Below, piece after piece: positions 8,403 through 16,414 of a DNA stretch of 64,000 nucleotides. Position numbers and translations under genes: made by a program. This DNA is from Brachybacterium massiliense. Its GTDB lineage: Bacteria; Actinomycetota; Actinomycetes; Actinomycetales; Dermabacteraceae. Location of the stretch: positions 310,001-374,000 of the forward strand of contig NZ_FXXB01000006.1 in the NCBI RefSeq assembly GCF_900184245.1. Direction: 5' to 3'. The notes below the pieces were generated by a model. The model was not told the origin of the DNA, made no database searches, and was given only the letters and a program-made list of their open reading frames with translations. Each line of letters begins with the position of its first letter. Position 1 is the first letter of the stretch.

Positions 8403-9541
8403 CGGGACGTTCCGATTGCTGGGGCGATAGAGGTGGTGTGGGCCAAGCGGCGCTGGTTCTGCCTCGAGCCGGCCTGCACCAGGGGCACGCTCTGGGAGTC
8501 CACCGAGCAGGTCCCGCGATACGCACGCTCGACGACCCGGTTGCGGGAGCAGGTCGTCTCGGCCGTGATCACGTCCGGCAGAGCAGCCTCGGAGGTGGCC
8601 CGGGCCCACGGCGTCTCGTGGTGGCTGGTCCAGGCCGCCCTGGCGGCTGCTGCCGTCGTCCTGCCTGCCGTCGACGACGTCCCGGTGACGCGCCTGGGCA
8701 TCGATGAGCACCGCTACCGCACGGTGCGCTGGTTCCGCACCGATCAGGGAGCCTCGAGACGGTTCGAACCGTGGATGACGACGCTGGTCGACCTGGCCAC
8801 CGGGCAGGTGCTCGGCATAGTCGACGGCCGCGACCCCGCTGCGGTCGGTGACTGGCTCGGCCAGCGCTCAGAGCCTTGGCGGGAGCGGATCGAGATCGTC
8901 GCGATCGACCCTTCAGCCGCGTTCCGCAAGGCACTACGGGATTACCTGCCCCGGGCCGCAGTCTCGGTCGACAAGTTCCACCTCGTGAAACTGGGCAACG
9001 ACATGGTCACCACCGTCCGTCAGCGCCTGACACGCATCCACCGTGGTCGTCGGGGCCGCAAGGACGATCCGGCCTGGGCCCACAGGATGCTGCTGCTGCG
9101 CGGCGCGGACACCCTCACCCCTCGCGCCTGGGAACGGCTTGAGCACGTATTCCGCACCGATCATCCCACCGACGAGCTCTCGGCCGCCTGGGGCATCAAG
9201 GAAAAGCTCCGGCGCCTGCTGACCACCGACACCCTCGCCCAGGCCTGGGACGAACGGATGCGGATGGGCTACTTCGCCCAGATCGCAAACATGCCCGAGG
9301 CGATCAAGCTCTACGACACCGTCGTGGCCTGGTGGGACGCGATTGAAGTCCTGATCGTCAGCGGCGCGACCACCGCCCGCGTCGAGGCAGCGAACACCGG
9401 CATCAAGAACATCAAACGCACCGGCCGCGGATTCCGCAACGCCGAGAACTACCGGACCCGTATCCTGCTGACCAGCGCCGCGAGAACCGTAGCGTGAATA
9501 CCCGCCACCGCAGGGTCATTCACCACGAACCGCGAAGAGCC
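8401..9541 (+). mobile_element. ISL3-family element, 5'-truncated (copy 1)
   Basis: The frame from about 8403 to 9497 matches the intact transposase at 35133-36419 from RDVPIAGAIEVVWAKRRWFC to the C-terminus (ENYRTRILL), with the first ~75 residues and the left inverted repeat missing. The right end is intact: ACCACGAACCGCGAAGAGCC ends at 9541, the same terminal repeat as the complete copy. Conserved DDE positions are present (GIDEHRYR, IVAIDPSAAFRKAL). It lacks the N-terminal zinc-binding region and one end, so it cannot move by itself, although the remaining frame is open. Confidence 0.85.
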
Positions 9542-9662
9542 AGTTAGGCACTCTGTACGCGCGGCGTGAATCCTGCCCGCTTGCACGGCGTTGGTTTGAT
9601 CGAAGAAGGTCTCTTGTCTACCTCCTGAACCGCTGTGCCTCTCCGAAGCTCGTGGCACTCGC

Positions 9663-10352
9663 CTACTGCAGCTTCTCAACCCTGCTCAACCGGCCGAGCC
9701 ATTCGATGAGGAGCTGGGTCTCCGCCCTGCCGAGGACATCTGGTTGTGCTGCAGCGAGCTCGATGGCAGTGGTGAGCGAGTCGTTGGCTCGTGTTCCCTT
9801 GCCGGTGATCGCCGAGATAGCACCTTCGCGGACAGTTTGAGACAGGGCAGGATCCGGCGCTACCAGGATGATCTGGCGCAGCGTGACGCCGATGTTGGTC
9901 ACTAGGATGTGCGCGGCAGCCTGCTCAGGGGGCACCAGAAGCCTGCCCTGTTCGGCGGCCCGCGCCGTGAGCGCGCGCAGGATCTCGCTGGGACGGGACT
10001 GCGCCTCGGGGGAGTGCCCAGGGCGGACCTTCCCGTACATCAGAGTGTAGAACCCGGGGTTGGCCAGACCGAAGGCGACGTGGGCATCCCAGCCGGCACG
10101 GATGTCCTGGATGGGATCGCCCGAGGACTCCATCGACGACTTCTCGTTCAGGTAGAGGTCGAACCCGTGCTCGATGACAGCGTCGATCAGCCCTTGCTTG
10201 GAGCCGAAGAAGTGGTAGAGCGTCGGCATCTTCACCCCGACTGCGTCGCACACCGCGCGCAGGGAGAACTCCTCGCCGGGGGCGGCGGCGATGAGGTCGG
10301 CGGCTGCCGCTATCAGTCGCTCCCGTGTATCGCTTGTCGGTGCTCCTGTCAT
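9663..10352 (-). CDS. TetR/AcrR-family repressor divergent from the SDR operon
   Basis: This 229-residue protein has an N-terminal TetR helix-turn-helix (about residues 10-55: FSLRAVCDAVGVKMPTLYHF then GSKQGLIDAV) and a C-terminal ligand domain with a TetR_C-type region (AHILVTNIGVTLRQIILVAP). It is transcribed divergently from the SDR/SnoaL/LtrA genes with 63 bp between the start codons. That gap holds the palindrome GCTAC-N10-GTAGC, so it probably represses itself and the oxidoreductase operon. Inducer unknown. Length and domain order are normal. Confidence 0.88.
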   Translation of the reverse strand: MTGAPTSDTRERLIAAAADLIAAAPGEEFSLRAVCDAVGVKMPTLYHFFGSKQGLIDAVIEHGFDLYLNEKSSMESSGDPIQDIRAGWDAHVAFGLANPGFYTLMYGKVRPGHSPEAQSRPSEILRALTARAAEQGRLLVPPEQAAAHILVTNIGVTLRQIILVAPDPALSQTVREGAISAITGKGTRANDSLTTAIELAAAQPDVLGRAETQLLIEWLGRLSRVEKLQ

Positions 10353-10355
10353 AGT

Positions 10356-10375
10356 GCTACGTTAGCGTATGTAGC
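10356..10375. promoter_or_regulatory. Operator palindrome between TetR and SDR
   Basis: GCTAC, 10 nt (gttagcgtat) and GTAGC lie in the 63-bp divergent gap, overlapping likely -10/-35 sequences of both promoters. This is a typical placement for an autoregulated TetR operator. The SDR gene has its own GGAGGG ribosome site 5 nt before ATG 10416. Confidence 0.6.
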
Positions 10376-10415
10376 AGAGTAATACTGTTGCATACCAACG
10401 ATATGGAGGGCTGTC

Positions 10416-11171
10416 ATGGCCGATCACACGCTCAACGGCAAGAACGTCCTGATCGCGGGCGGCGCGAAGAACCTCGGCGGGCTGGTCGCTCGTCAAGCAG
10501 CCGAGGCCGGCGCGAACGTCGCGATCCACTACAACTCCGACTCCAGTCGCGCGGACGCGGAGCAGACGCTGGCCGCCGTCGAAGCGGCTGGAGGCAAGGG
10601 CGCGGTGTTTCAGGGGGACCTCACGGTTCCGGCGAACGTGGCCGAACTGTTCGCCGACGCTGAGGCGGCTCTGGGGGCGATCGATGTCGCGGTGAACACG
10701 GCGGGCAAGGTGCTGCGCAAGCCGATCGTGGAGACCACCGAGGACGAGTACGACTCGATGTTCGACATCAACTCCAAGGCCGCTTACTTCTTCATCCAGG
10801 AGGCCGGCAAGCACCTCGCCGACGGCGGCAAGATCATCACCATCGTCACCGCGCTGCTGGCCGCGTTCACCGACGGCTACTCCACCTACGCCGGAGGCAA
10901 GTCGCCGGTGGAGCACTTCACTCGCGCCGCGGCCAAGGAGTTCGCCGACCGAGGCATTTCCGTCACCGCGATCGCGCCCGGTCCGATGGACACGCCGTTC
11001 TTCTACGGCCAGGAGACCCCGGAGCGGGTCGAGTTCCACAAGTCGCAGGGTATGGGTGGTCAGCTCACGAAGATCGAGGACATCGCCCCGATCGTCCGCT
11101 TCCTCGCCTCCGAGGGCTGGTGGATCACCGGCCAGACGATCTTCGCCAACGGCGGCTACACCACCCGCTGA
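10416..11171 (+). CDS. Short-chain dehydrogenase/reductase (SDR)
   Basis: This 251-residue classical SDR has a Rossmann glycine motif at about residues 13-20 (AGGAKNLGG), an NTAGK motif in place of NNAG, and a catalytic region with YSTYAGGKSP supplying Tyr and Lys. It ends with WWITGQTIFANGGYTTR, the usual SDR C-terminal signature. It should reduce or oxidise a small carbonyl/alcohol with NAD(P)H; the substrate is unknown. The NNAG to NTAG change is common. It is first in an apparent unit with the SnoaL-like protein (29 nt on), under control of the divergent TetR. Confidence 0.9.
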   Translation: MADHTLNGKNVLIAGGAKNLGGLVARQAAEAGANVAIHYNSDSSRADAEQTLAAVEAAGGKGAVFQGDLTVPANVAELFADAEAALGAIDVAVNTAGKVLRKPIVETTEDEYDSMFDINSKAAYFFIQEAGKHLADGGKIITIVTALLAAFTDGYSTYAGGKSPVEHFTRAAAKEFADRGISVTAIAPGPMDTPFFYGQETPERVEFHKSQGMGGQLTKIEDIAPIVRFLASEGWWITGQTIFANGGYTTR

Positions 11172-11200
11172 GCTCGACCCTACGAAATAAGGAGCACCCC

Positions 11201-11530
11201 ATGGCAGCACCCACCATCCCCGAACCCGTGGCCTCGTTCATCACCGCGGTCAACGACCACGACGAACAAGCCTTCCTCGACGCCTTCGCTCCTGACGGGA
11301 CCGTCGACGACTGGGGCCGCGACTTCACTGGGCGCGAGCAGATCAAAGCCTGGAGCGACAAGGAGTTCATCGGTTCGCGCGGCACCCTCGCGGTCGAGGA
11401 GGTCGACATCGCCGCTAGCACGATCACCGTCATCGGCGACTGGCGCTCCAACCACGCGAACGGCCGCTCGAAGTTCGTCTTCGACGTCGACGGCGACAAG
11501 CTTGTGAAGATGACGATCCGCGAAGGCTGA
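11201..11530 (+). CDS. SnoaL-like / NTF2-fold protein
   Basis: The 109 residues start at ATG 11201 with AAGGAG 6 nt upstream. IPEPVASFITAVNDHDEQAF and FAPDGTVDDWGRDFTGREQI are the classic opening of SnoaL_2/NTF2-like proteins: a cone-shaped fold used as a small-molecule-binding enzyme or accessory. The end is VFDVDGDKLVKMTIREG. It follows the SDR closely, suggesting both act on the same small molecule. A strong terminator hairpin follows, so the unit is SDR-SnoaL. Confidence 0.85.
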   Translation: MAAPTIPEPVASFITAVNDHDEQAFLDAFAPDGTVDDWGRDFTGREQIKAWSDKEFIGSRGTLAVEEVDIAASTITVIGDWRSNHANGRSKFVFDVDGDKLVKMTIREG

Positions 11531-11549
11531 GAGCCGGCACGAGCGTCTC

Positions 11550-11581
11550 GAGCGGGCGTCCAGCCAGTTGGACGCCCGCTC
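11550..11581 (+). terminator. Terminator after the SDR-SnoaL unit
   Basis: GAGCGGGCGTCCA, a 6-nt loop and TGGACGCCCGCTC form a perfect 13-bp stem starting 20 nt after the SnoaL stop. It separates the unit from the LtrA-like gene. Confidence 0.75.
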
Positions 11582-11632
11582 GTCGCTGTCGTCTTCGAGG
11601 CCCCCACACCACACATACGAGATTCACCAACC

Positions 11633-12799
11633 ATGACTACCGTCCCGCTCGCCCGCATCGGGCACCGTCGATCCGAGGTCGGCCCCGTCGAGCTCTTCTT
11701 CGACCTGGTCTACGTCTTCGCCATCATCCAACTCTCGCACCTGCTCATCGAGCACCTCTCCTGGGAGGGTGCTGCCCAGACCATCGTGGCGTTCGCCGCG
11801 GTGTGGTGGGGCTGGAACTACACCGCCTGGGCGATGAACTGGCTGGATCCGAGCCGCACCCCAGTGCAGCTGCTCTCCGGGGTGCTCATGCTCGCCGCAC
11901 TGGGCATGTCGATCGCTATACCCAGCGCCTTCGGCGACGGAGCCTGGCTCTTCGTCGGGTGCTACCTGTTCATGGGCCTCCTCCGTCCTATGTTCATGAT
12001 GATCACCTACCGCGGCCACCAGCTCGCAGCCAACTACCGCATGCTGCTGCTGTGGACCCTGCTGGCCGGCATGTTCTGGGTCCTCGGTGCGGCACTGCCC
12101 CTCGAGTGGCGGCTGGGTCTCTGGTTGATCGCGGTGCTCATCGACTACGCGGCCCCGCTCGCCCACTACCGGATCCCCGGTATCGGCGCAGCCCCCATGC
12201 ACCAGTGGGACACCGACGCCGAGCACCTGGCCGAGCGCAACCGTCTCGTCTTCATCATCGCCCTGGGCGAGTCCATCCTGCTCATGGGCGGCAGCATCGT
12301 CTCCCACGGGCAGCTCACCCCCGGCCTCGCTCTGAGCTTGATCGTCGGCTTCGCGTCCCTGTTCGTGCTCTGGTGGAACTACTTCGCCCTCGCTGGCCCT
12401 GATACCCACGGCGGGGACTCGTCAACTGGGGCTCTCCGATCGGCCTACGCCTATGCGCATGCTTTTATGGTCTTGGGCGCGATCCTCGTCGCCGTCTCCA
12501 TCGAGCTGCGGCTCTCCCACGACCACCTCACGCCCGCAATCGTTCTCGTGACGGCCGCAGGTCCGCTCGTATACCTGGCAGGGAACCTGCTGTTCCTCCG
12601 GTCCCGATTCGGACGCCTCGCACGGTCACGATTCATCGCAGCAGCCGTGCTGGTGGGGATCATGATCGCCGCGATGCTGCTGATCGATCACCTGCCGGTG
12701 ATTGCGTTGAGCGTCGCTGTACTCTCCGTGACGGCTATTCTCGCCGCCCACACCGCGTACACGACATCGAAACAGTCGGCGCTCGATAACCGGCGTTGA
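11633..12799 (+). CDS. Low-temperature-requirement A (LtrA) family membrane protein
   Basis: The 388-residue protein opens with the LtrA signature EVGPVELFFDLVYVFAIIQL and then has about ten hydrophobic segments to the C-terminus. HRRSEVG and NRLVFIIALGESILLMGGSI are also typical (the acidic GE motif). LtrA proteins are polytopic cytoplasmic-membrane proteins of unknown biochemical role, named from a Listeria low-temperature mutant. ATG 11633 is used; no clear Shine-Dalgarno is seen. It is the last gene before the first downstream ychF-end site. Confidence 0.88.
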   Translation: MTTVPLARIGHRRSEVGPVELFFDLVYVFAIIQLSHLLIEHLSWEGAAQTIVAFAAVWWGWNYTAWAMNWLDPSRTPVQLLSGVLMLAALGMSIAIPSAFGDGAWLFVGCYLFMGLLRPMFMMITYRGHQLAANYRMLLLWTLLAGMFWVLGAALPLEWRLGLWLIAVLIDYAAPLAHYRIPGIGAAPMHQWDTDAEHLAERNRLVFIIALGESILLMGGSIVSHGQLTPGLALSLIVGFASLFVLWWNYFALAGPDTHGGDSSTGALRSAYAYAHAFMVLGAILVAVSIELRLSHDHLTPAIVLVTAAGPLVYLAGNLLFLRSRFGRLARSRFIAAAVLVGIMIAAMLLIDHLPVIALSVAVLSVTAILAAHTAYTTSKQSALDNRR

Positions 12800-13039
12800 C
12801 CTGGCAACCTCTATCTGAGATCCTTCTGCACCCGATCGCGGTGCTCAGGAGCGAGCGACGCGCTTTGCTTTTCAACTGCGATCCTCGGTCATAGCTGGCC
12901 GACCGCATCGCGGTGAGAATGGTCCTTTGCGTCGCCGGTGGCTATGCGCACCTGGTCTCGGCCGTGCACTGTACGAACGGATCAGAGCAACGCTCTGACC
13001 CGCGGGATGATTGGCGCTGCCAACTTGACTACTCATCGT
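12800..13039. other. Gene-free stretch before site 1
   Basis: About 240 bp with no supported coding frame on either strand. It contains a short inverted repeat (GATCAGAGC aacgc TCTGACC-like, near 12982) but no convincing promoter. Confidence 0.4.
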
Positions 13040-13089
13040 CAGAGGTTGGTTTGTAGCGGAACTCGGTGGAGTTCCGGTTCAATGTGTGA
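13040..13089 (+). repeat. ychF-end site 1
   Basis: CAGAGGTTGG at 13040 is followed by the palindrome GGAACTC-ggtg-GAGTTCC (13058-13075) and then GGTTCAATGTGTGA. The right half, read in frame, encodes VEFRFNV and stop, identical to the YchF C-terminus. It is a ~50-bp repeat shared with sites 2-5 and 8, in the same orientation as ychF. Confidence 0.8.
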
Positions 13090-13125
13090 GGCGATTGGCT
13101 GCCTATCGCGTTGACCAGCGGGGGT

Positions 13126-13710
13126 TCAGTCGTCCAAGAGTGGGCTGTATCTCATGCTCAGCCCTCGTTCGATCGCCGCGAGGCCTCCGGCGATGATGAC
13201 GAGGAGGTTCTGCCAACCCGCGAGGCGGATCGCCGGGATCTCGAATACTGGGAGCCCGACGTACGACGTCAGCAGACCGACGAGGTTGATCAGCTGAGGA
13301 AGCTCGAGCAGAAGCACCCCCACGACGATGAGGGTGGCAACGATTCCGACTGCTCGACTGGTTGCGGGGTGCTGTCGGTCGAGGTTCGCTCGCCAAGCCT
13401 CGGCGGTGCCCGCAGCAGGGGTCAGCGGCTGGGTCTCCCGTGCCTTTGCCTCGCGGATGCGTACGTACTTCATCCCGAGCTTTGCGACAGCTGCCTCGAT
13501 GTGCGCGCCGTCTTCGATGGGGAAGGAGGCCTTGCGTCGCGTTGTGTCGACGAGGCGACCGTCGCGGTACAGGGAGATGCGCTCATCGAGATCGAGGTAC
13601 CCGGAGTCGACGACGTAGTGATGTCCGTTCCGGTGCACCTCGAATCTCCCCCGGATGAGGCCGGCTCCCCACCGGAGGGGCCTCAGCGTCGTTGATGATT
13701 GCGCGGTCAC
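13126..13710 (-). CDS. Membrane protein co-transcribed with a TetR regulator
   Basis: The product has 194 residues. The N-terminal ~110 residues are soluble, with strands suggestive of a small beta domain (RGRFEVHRNGHHYVVDSGYL, LYRDGRLVDTT). Two or three hydrophobic segments follow (about 118-140, AVGIVATLIVVGVLLLELP, and ~165-180, LLVIIAGGLAAIERGL). No family recognised. Its start overlaps the TetR stop by 4 nt (ATGA), so the two are translationally coupled. It is probably the TetR target, for example a small envelope stress or transport accessory. Confidence 0.7.
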   Translation of the reverse strand: MTAQSSTTLRPLRWGAGLIRGRFEVHRNGHHYVVDSGYLDLDERISLYRDGRLVDTTRRKASFPIEDGAHIEAAVAKLGMKYVRIREAKARETQPLTPAAGTAEAWRANLDRQHPATSRAVGIVATLIVVGVLLLELPQLINLVGLLTSYVGLPVFEIPAIRLAGWQNLLVIIAGGLAAIERGLSMRYSPLLDD

Positions 13711-14309
13711 GATGCGACTCCTCGAAACATGTCGTCGATGGATGTCTGCAGCAGCGCGAGCGCCCGATCGGGCGACGACTGGCCGAGGAGAACCTGCCCG
13801 CTGAGCCCTTCGGCCGTAGCAAGGAGTCCCTGAAGAGTGCCTTCGGTGTTGTTCGAGTCAAGGCGGATCCTGCTGGATTCCAGGAGGCGTTCGAGGAAGG
13901 CGAGAAGTTCGGCGTGCCCCTCGCGGATCCTCGTCGCCAGGATGTCCTCCGTGAGCGCCAGCGACTCGAACTGCGCCACCACCCGCAGTCGTCGCATCGC
14001 TGTGTCGGCGGTGGGAATCATCGCGCGCAGGACGGCGGTCAACACCTGTTCCGGCGCGGCGGCTTCCCCGACGGCCGTGGCCACCTCTGCGGCAACGGCG
14101 TGCTGTACCGAGTCGAAGGCCGCGAGCATCAGAGCAGTGCGGTCGGGGAAGTAGTGCTGAACCCGGCCGGGCGAGACCCCAGCAGCGGCAGCAACTCGTC
14201 GCACCGTCAACGCGCCGGCACCTTCCTCCGCCACCAGTGCGCACGCTGCGGCAGCGATAGCGCCGCGCACTGTCTCGTGGTCCCGCCCCACACCTCGGCT
14301 CACTGGCAC
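13707..14309 (-). CDS. TetR-family regulator
   Basis: The product has 200 residues. The helix-turn-helix at about residues 25-60 reads TVRRVAAAAGVSPGRVQHYF then PDRTALM, the same subfamily as the TetR at 18435-19007 (TVRAVAARAGVSPGSVQHHF). The C-terminal domain is BetI/TetR_C_6-like. Upstream lies CGATACgagtGTATCG, an operator core it shares with that second regulator. It is first gene of a two-gene unit with the membrane protein and runs antiparallel to the ychF-end sites that bracket it. Confidence 0.88.
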   Translation of the reverse strand: MPVSRGVGRDHETVRGAIAAAACALVAEEGAGALTVRRVAAAAGVSPGRVQHYFPDRTALMLAAFDSVQHAVAAEVATAVGEAAAPEQVLTAVLRAMIPTADTAMRRLRVVAQFESLALTEDILATRIREGHAELLAFLERLLESSRIRLDSNNTEGTLQGLLATAEGLSGQVLLGQSSPDRALALLQTSIDDMFRGVAS

Positions 14310-14314
14310 CTCCT

Positions 14315-14337
14315 AATCGATACGAGTGTATCGGATT
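14315..14337. promoter_or_regulatory. TetR operator with core ATACGAGTGTAT
   Basis: The near-perfect palindrome AATCGATACGAGTGTATCGG(ATT) lies directly upstream of the TetR start at 14309. The inner part CGATAC-gagt-GTATCG is perfect. The same 12-bp core ATACGAGTGTAT occurs upstream of the other TetR unit at 19603. Confidence 0.75.
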
Positions 14338-14352
14338 GCGAGGAAGGTGTGC

Positions 14353-14402
14353 CAGATGTTCGTCCGTGCCGGAACTCGGTCGAGTTCCGCTTCAACGTGT
14401 GA
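14353..14402 (+). repeat. ychF-end site 2
   Basis: CAGATGTTCGTCCGTGCC precedes the perfect palindrome GGAACTC-ggtc-GAGTTCC (14371-14388) and GCTTCAACGTGTGA. The left part reads QMFVRAG in one frame, resembling the residues that precede DVVEFRFNV in YchF. The right part encodes VEFRFNV and stop. Confidence 0.85.
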
Positions 14403-14419
14403 GTTGCGCTGACCCCGCT

Positions 14420-14452
14420 GGGCCCCGTCGATCTTCATGATCGGCGGGGCCC
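14420..14452 (+). terminator. Hairpin just after site 2
   Basis: GGGCCCCGTCGATC, a 5-nt loop and GATCGGCGGGGCCC form a 14-bp stem with one T-G pair, 18 nt after the site. A degraded version of the same hairpin follows site 7, suggesting the site carried its downstream ychF terminator with it. Confidence 0.7.
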
Positions 14453-14515
14453 TGTGCTTCTCGCCTGTGCGATGGCCCGGTTCGGGCCGAAGTGTCCCGC
14501 TTCTAGCGTGGTTCC

Positions 14516-14969
14516 ATGACCGAACACGAGTACATGACGACCATCGAATGGACGGGCACCACCGCTGGCGGCTACCGATCCTTCTCTCGCGAGCACGCCG
14601 CCACGCTCACCGCGACCCAGGACTTGGCTGTGAGCGCGGACGCCGAGTTCCGGGGCGATGCCGAGCTCACGAACCCCGAGCAGTTGCTCGTCCTGGCCGC
14701 GAGCTCCTGCCAGATGCTCTCGTTCCTCGGTGCGGTAGCCCGCGAGTGTCGACGTGGTGTCGTACGTGGACGCGGCGCGTGGGGCGATGCCGCTGGGGCC
14801 GGATCCGGTTGCGATCACGGAGATCGAGCTTCGTCCGGTGATCCGCGTTCGCGGAGCGCGCGTTGGGGACGTTGTCCCTCTCGTCCATCAGGCGCACGAG
14901 CACTGCTACATCGCGAACTCTCTCCGAAGCGAGGTCCGCGTGGATCCGACGATCGAGGTGATCCCGTGA
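14516..14969 (+). pseudogene. OsmC-family protein, one-base frameshift
   Basis: From ATG 14516 (TAGCGT 6 nt upstream, leaderless) the frame reads an OsmC/Ohr-like start: EWTGTTAGGYRSFSREH, then ELTNPEQLLVLAASSCQMLS with the first active-site Cys. At about 14740 the frame must skip one base to continue with VDVVSYVDAARGAMPLGPDP and VHQAHEHCYIANSLRSEV (second Cys region) to the TGA at 14967-14969. Joined, it is a full-length ~150-residue OsmC, a family that reduces organic hydroperoxides. A sequencing error is an alternative. It overlaps the ACT gene start by GTGA. Confidence 0.75.
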
Positions 14970-15325
14970 ACGACGTTGCCGTTCGCGGCGTGACGACTGC
15001 CGGGGAGCTGGCCGAGGTGGCTCGGGTGCTGGGGCAGGCGGGGATCGGTCTCGAGGGTGGGGGAATGTGGGAAGGCGTCGCGCGCTACCTCGTCGAGGAC
15101 GGGGATCGAGCACAGGCGGTGCTGGCCGACGCTGGATACGTGAACGTGGAGGTGCGCCCGGTCGTGGTCGCGGAGCTGGACGCGGATGTGCCCGGGGCAT
15201 TGGGGCACCTGATGGCCGAGTTCGCAGGGCGCGGTGACGAACTTGTCGCGCAGTACTCCGACCATCGGAACCGGAAAGTGCTCGTCATGGGTGGGTGTTC
15301 CGCAGGCACGACGGGTCCGCGGTGA
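14966..15325 (+). CDS. ACT-like regulatory/binding domain protein
   Basis: The 119-residue product starts at GTG 14966, overlapping the OsmC stop. The sequence VRGVTTAGELAEVARVLGQAG then IGLEGGGMWEGVARYLVED and RPVVVAELDADVPGALGHLM have the alternating beta-alpha-beta pattern and the D-x-PG-L motif of ACT domains. It has no enzyme domain and probably binds a small ligand. The OsmC-ACT pair recurs, more decayed, at 25939-26443, indicating the two genes travel together as one cassette. Confidence 0.72.
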   Translation: MNDVAVRGVTTAGELAEVARVLGQAGIGLEGGGMWEGVARYLVEDGDRAQAVLADAGYVNVEVRPVVVAELDADVPGALGHLMAEFAGRGDELVAQYSDHRNRKVLVMGGCSAGTTGPR

Positions 15326-15407
15326 ACGCCGAGTTGGCGGATGCTTGGGGCGAGCACCGCTCCGACGCGTGAATGACTGACTGGTCGCTCACGTCTCTGA
15401 GCGAGCC

Positions 15408-16097
15408 TCACGCCGCGTCGGCGTCGGCGAGAACTGCGGAGAGCGCGTCATGACCGGCCGCCGTGAGATGCACGGCGCGCGATGTCGTGGACCGGTCGAT
15501 CCAGTGTCTGTCCTGGAAGGCGACCAGCATCTGTTCGGCCGCCACGCCGGCGAGATGGTCGCGTCGCTCGGTCCAGTCGAGGCAGGGGCGCAGCAAAGGC
15601 CGTCGCGTGGATGACGGCAGTTCTATGCCGAGCGAAGTCAGCCACTCGCGGCCGCTTCCGGTCAGGTTCCACTGTGCATCCACGTACCCGAGCCGTCGCA
15701 TGCCGCCGCTCAGGGCGACGCCCAGACGGCCGGCGAGATGGCGGTAGCAGGTGCGGGCCTCTCGAAGCGCGCGGTCCACGTTCTGCGCGCGGAGTGACGG
15801 CTTGGCGGGGCGGACGCGCCCGGACAGTGCGGCGAGGGATTCGATCGCTTCTGCGATGGCGGGATCCTCGATGCGAACGTAGCGGTGTCTGCCCTGATGC
15901 GTTTCGCCGAGCAGGCCCATCTGCACGAGGCGGTGCAGGTGCTCCGTCGTCGACGGGCGGGAGACGCCAGCCGCCTTCGCGAGCTCGGTCGCGGTCCACG
16001 CCCGCCCGTCGAGCAGTTCCAGCATCATCGTGGCGCGCGCCTCGTTCGCGAGAACCGACGCGATCTCGGCGAGGCGTGGGCTGCTGGCACCGTTCAT
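15408..16097 (-). CDS. ArsR-type winged-helix transcriptional regulator
   Basis: The product has 229 residues. Residues ~8-85 form a winged helix: IASVLANEARATMMLELLDG, TATELAKAAGVSRPSTTEHL, VQMGLLGETHQGRHRYVRI. The C-terminal ~140 residues are a helical/alpha-beta extension seen in larger ArsR regulators (YDAQWNLTGSGREWLTSLG-like region). There is no obvious metal-binding Cys cluster, so an organic ligand or redox signal is more likely than metal. It runs toward the OsmC-ACT genes. A 9-bp inverted repeat upstream is its likely operator. Confidence 0.85.
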   Translation of the reverse strand: MNGASSPRLAEIASVLANEARATMMLELLDGRAWTATELAKAAGVSRPSTTEHLHRLVQMGLLGETHQGRHRYVRIEDPAIAEAIESLAALSGRVRPAKPSLRAQNVDRALREARTCYRHLAGRLGVALSGGMRRLGYVDAQWNLTGSGREWLTSLGIELPSSTRRPLLRPCLDWTERRDHLAGVAAEQMLVAFQDRHWIDRSTTSRAVHLTAAGHDALSAVLADADAA

Positions 16098-16118
16098 GGA
16101 AACCGACGATACGCGCCC

Positions 16119-16144
16119 GATGGTTCGAGGATTCCCGAACCATC
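16119..16144. promoter_or_regulatory. Operator palindrome upstream of the ArsR-type gene
   Basis: GATGGTTCG, 8 nt and CGAACCATC: perfect 9-bp arms beginning 21 nt upstream of the start codon at 16097, over the expected promoter. Autoregulation is the natural reading. Confidence 0.7.
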
Positions 16145-16219
16145 GAGCGGCAGGGTGAGGGAATGCGTGGGCAGGGGAGCCGTTGATGGTGTTCCATCAG
16201 GGCGCACTGAACCTCCAGG

Positions 16220-16269
16220 CAGAGGTTGTTCGGTGACGGAACTCGGTGGAGTTCCGGTTCAACGCGTGA
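16220..16269 (+). repeat. ychF-end site 3
   Basis: CAGAGGTTGTTCGGTGAC, then the perfect palindrome GGAACTC-ggtg-GAGTTCC (16238-16255) and GGTTCAACGCGTGA. It differs from site 1 at few positions. Confidence 0.85.
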
Positions 16270-16298
16270 CCGGCGCTGTCGATCCTTGATCCGGACAT

Positions 16299-16333
16299 CG
16301 CCCCGGCCGCTTAGTGATGAGGCGGTCGGGGCG
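16299..16333 (+). terminator. Hairpin just after site 3
   Basis: CGCCCCGGCCGC, an 11-nt loop and GCGGTCGGGGCG with one G-T pair. It is placed about 30 nt after the site, like the hairpin after site 2, and insulates the following toxin-antitoxin genes from read-through. Confidence 0.6.
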
Positions 16334-16379
16334 GAGTCGTGCTGGGAGTCCTCCCTTCTGGCGAGGTTGCGTGCGCGGC

Positions 16380-16397
16380 GCTATCATCATTGATAGC
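16380..16397. promoter_or_regulatory. Toxin-antitoxin operator
   Basis: GCTATC-atcatt-GATAGC is a perfect 6-bp-arm palindrome 17 nt before the antitoxin ATG at 16415, over the promoter position. This is typical of ribbon-helix-helix autoregulation. Confidence 0.7.
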
Positions 16398-16414
16398 AGA
16401 GGAGGTGGTCGCTG

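Noticed and set aside
12900..12960. ATGGTCCTTTGCG followed by GGTGGC as a decayed site
   Set aside because: Resembles the upstream arm of site 4 only loosely, and the VEFRFNV core is missing.
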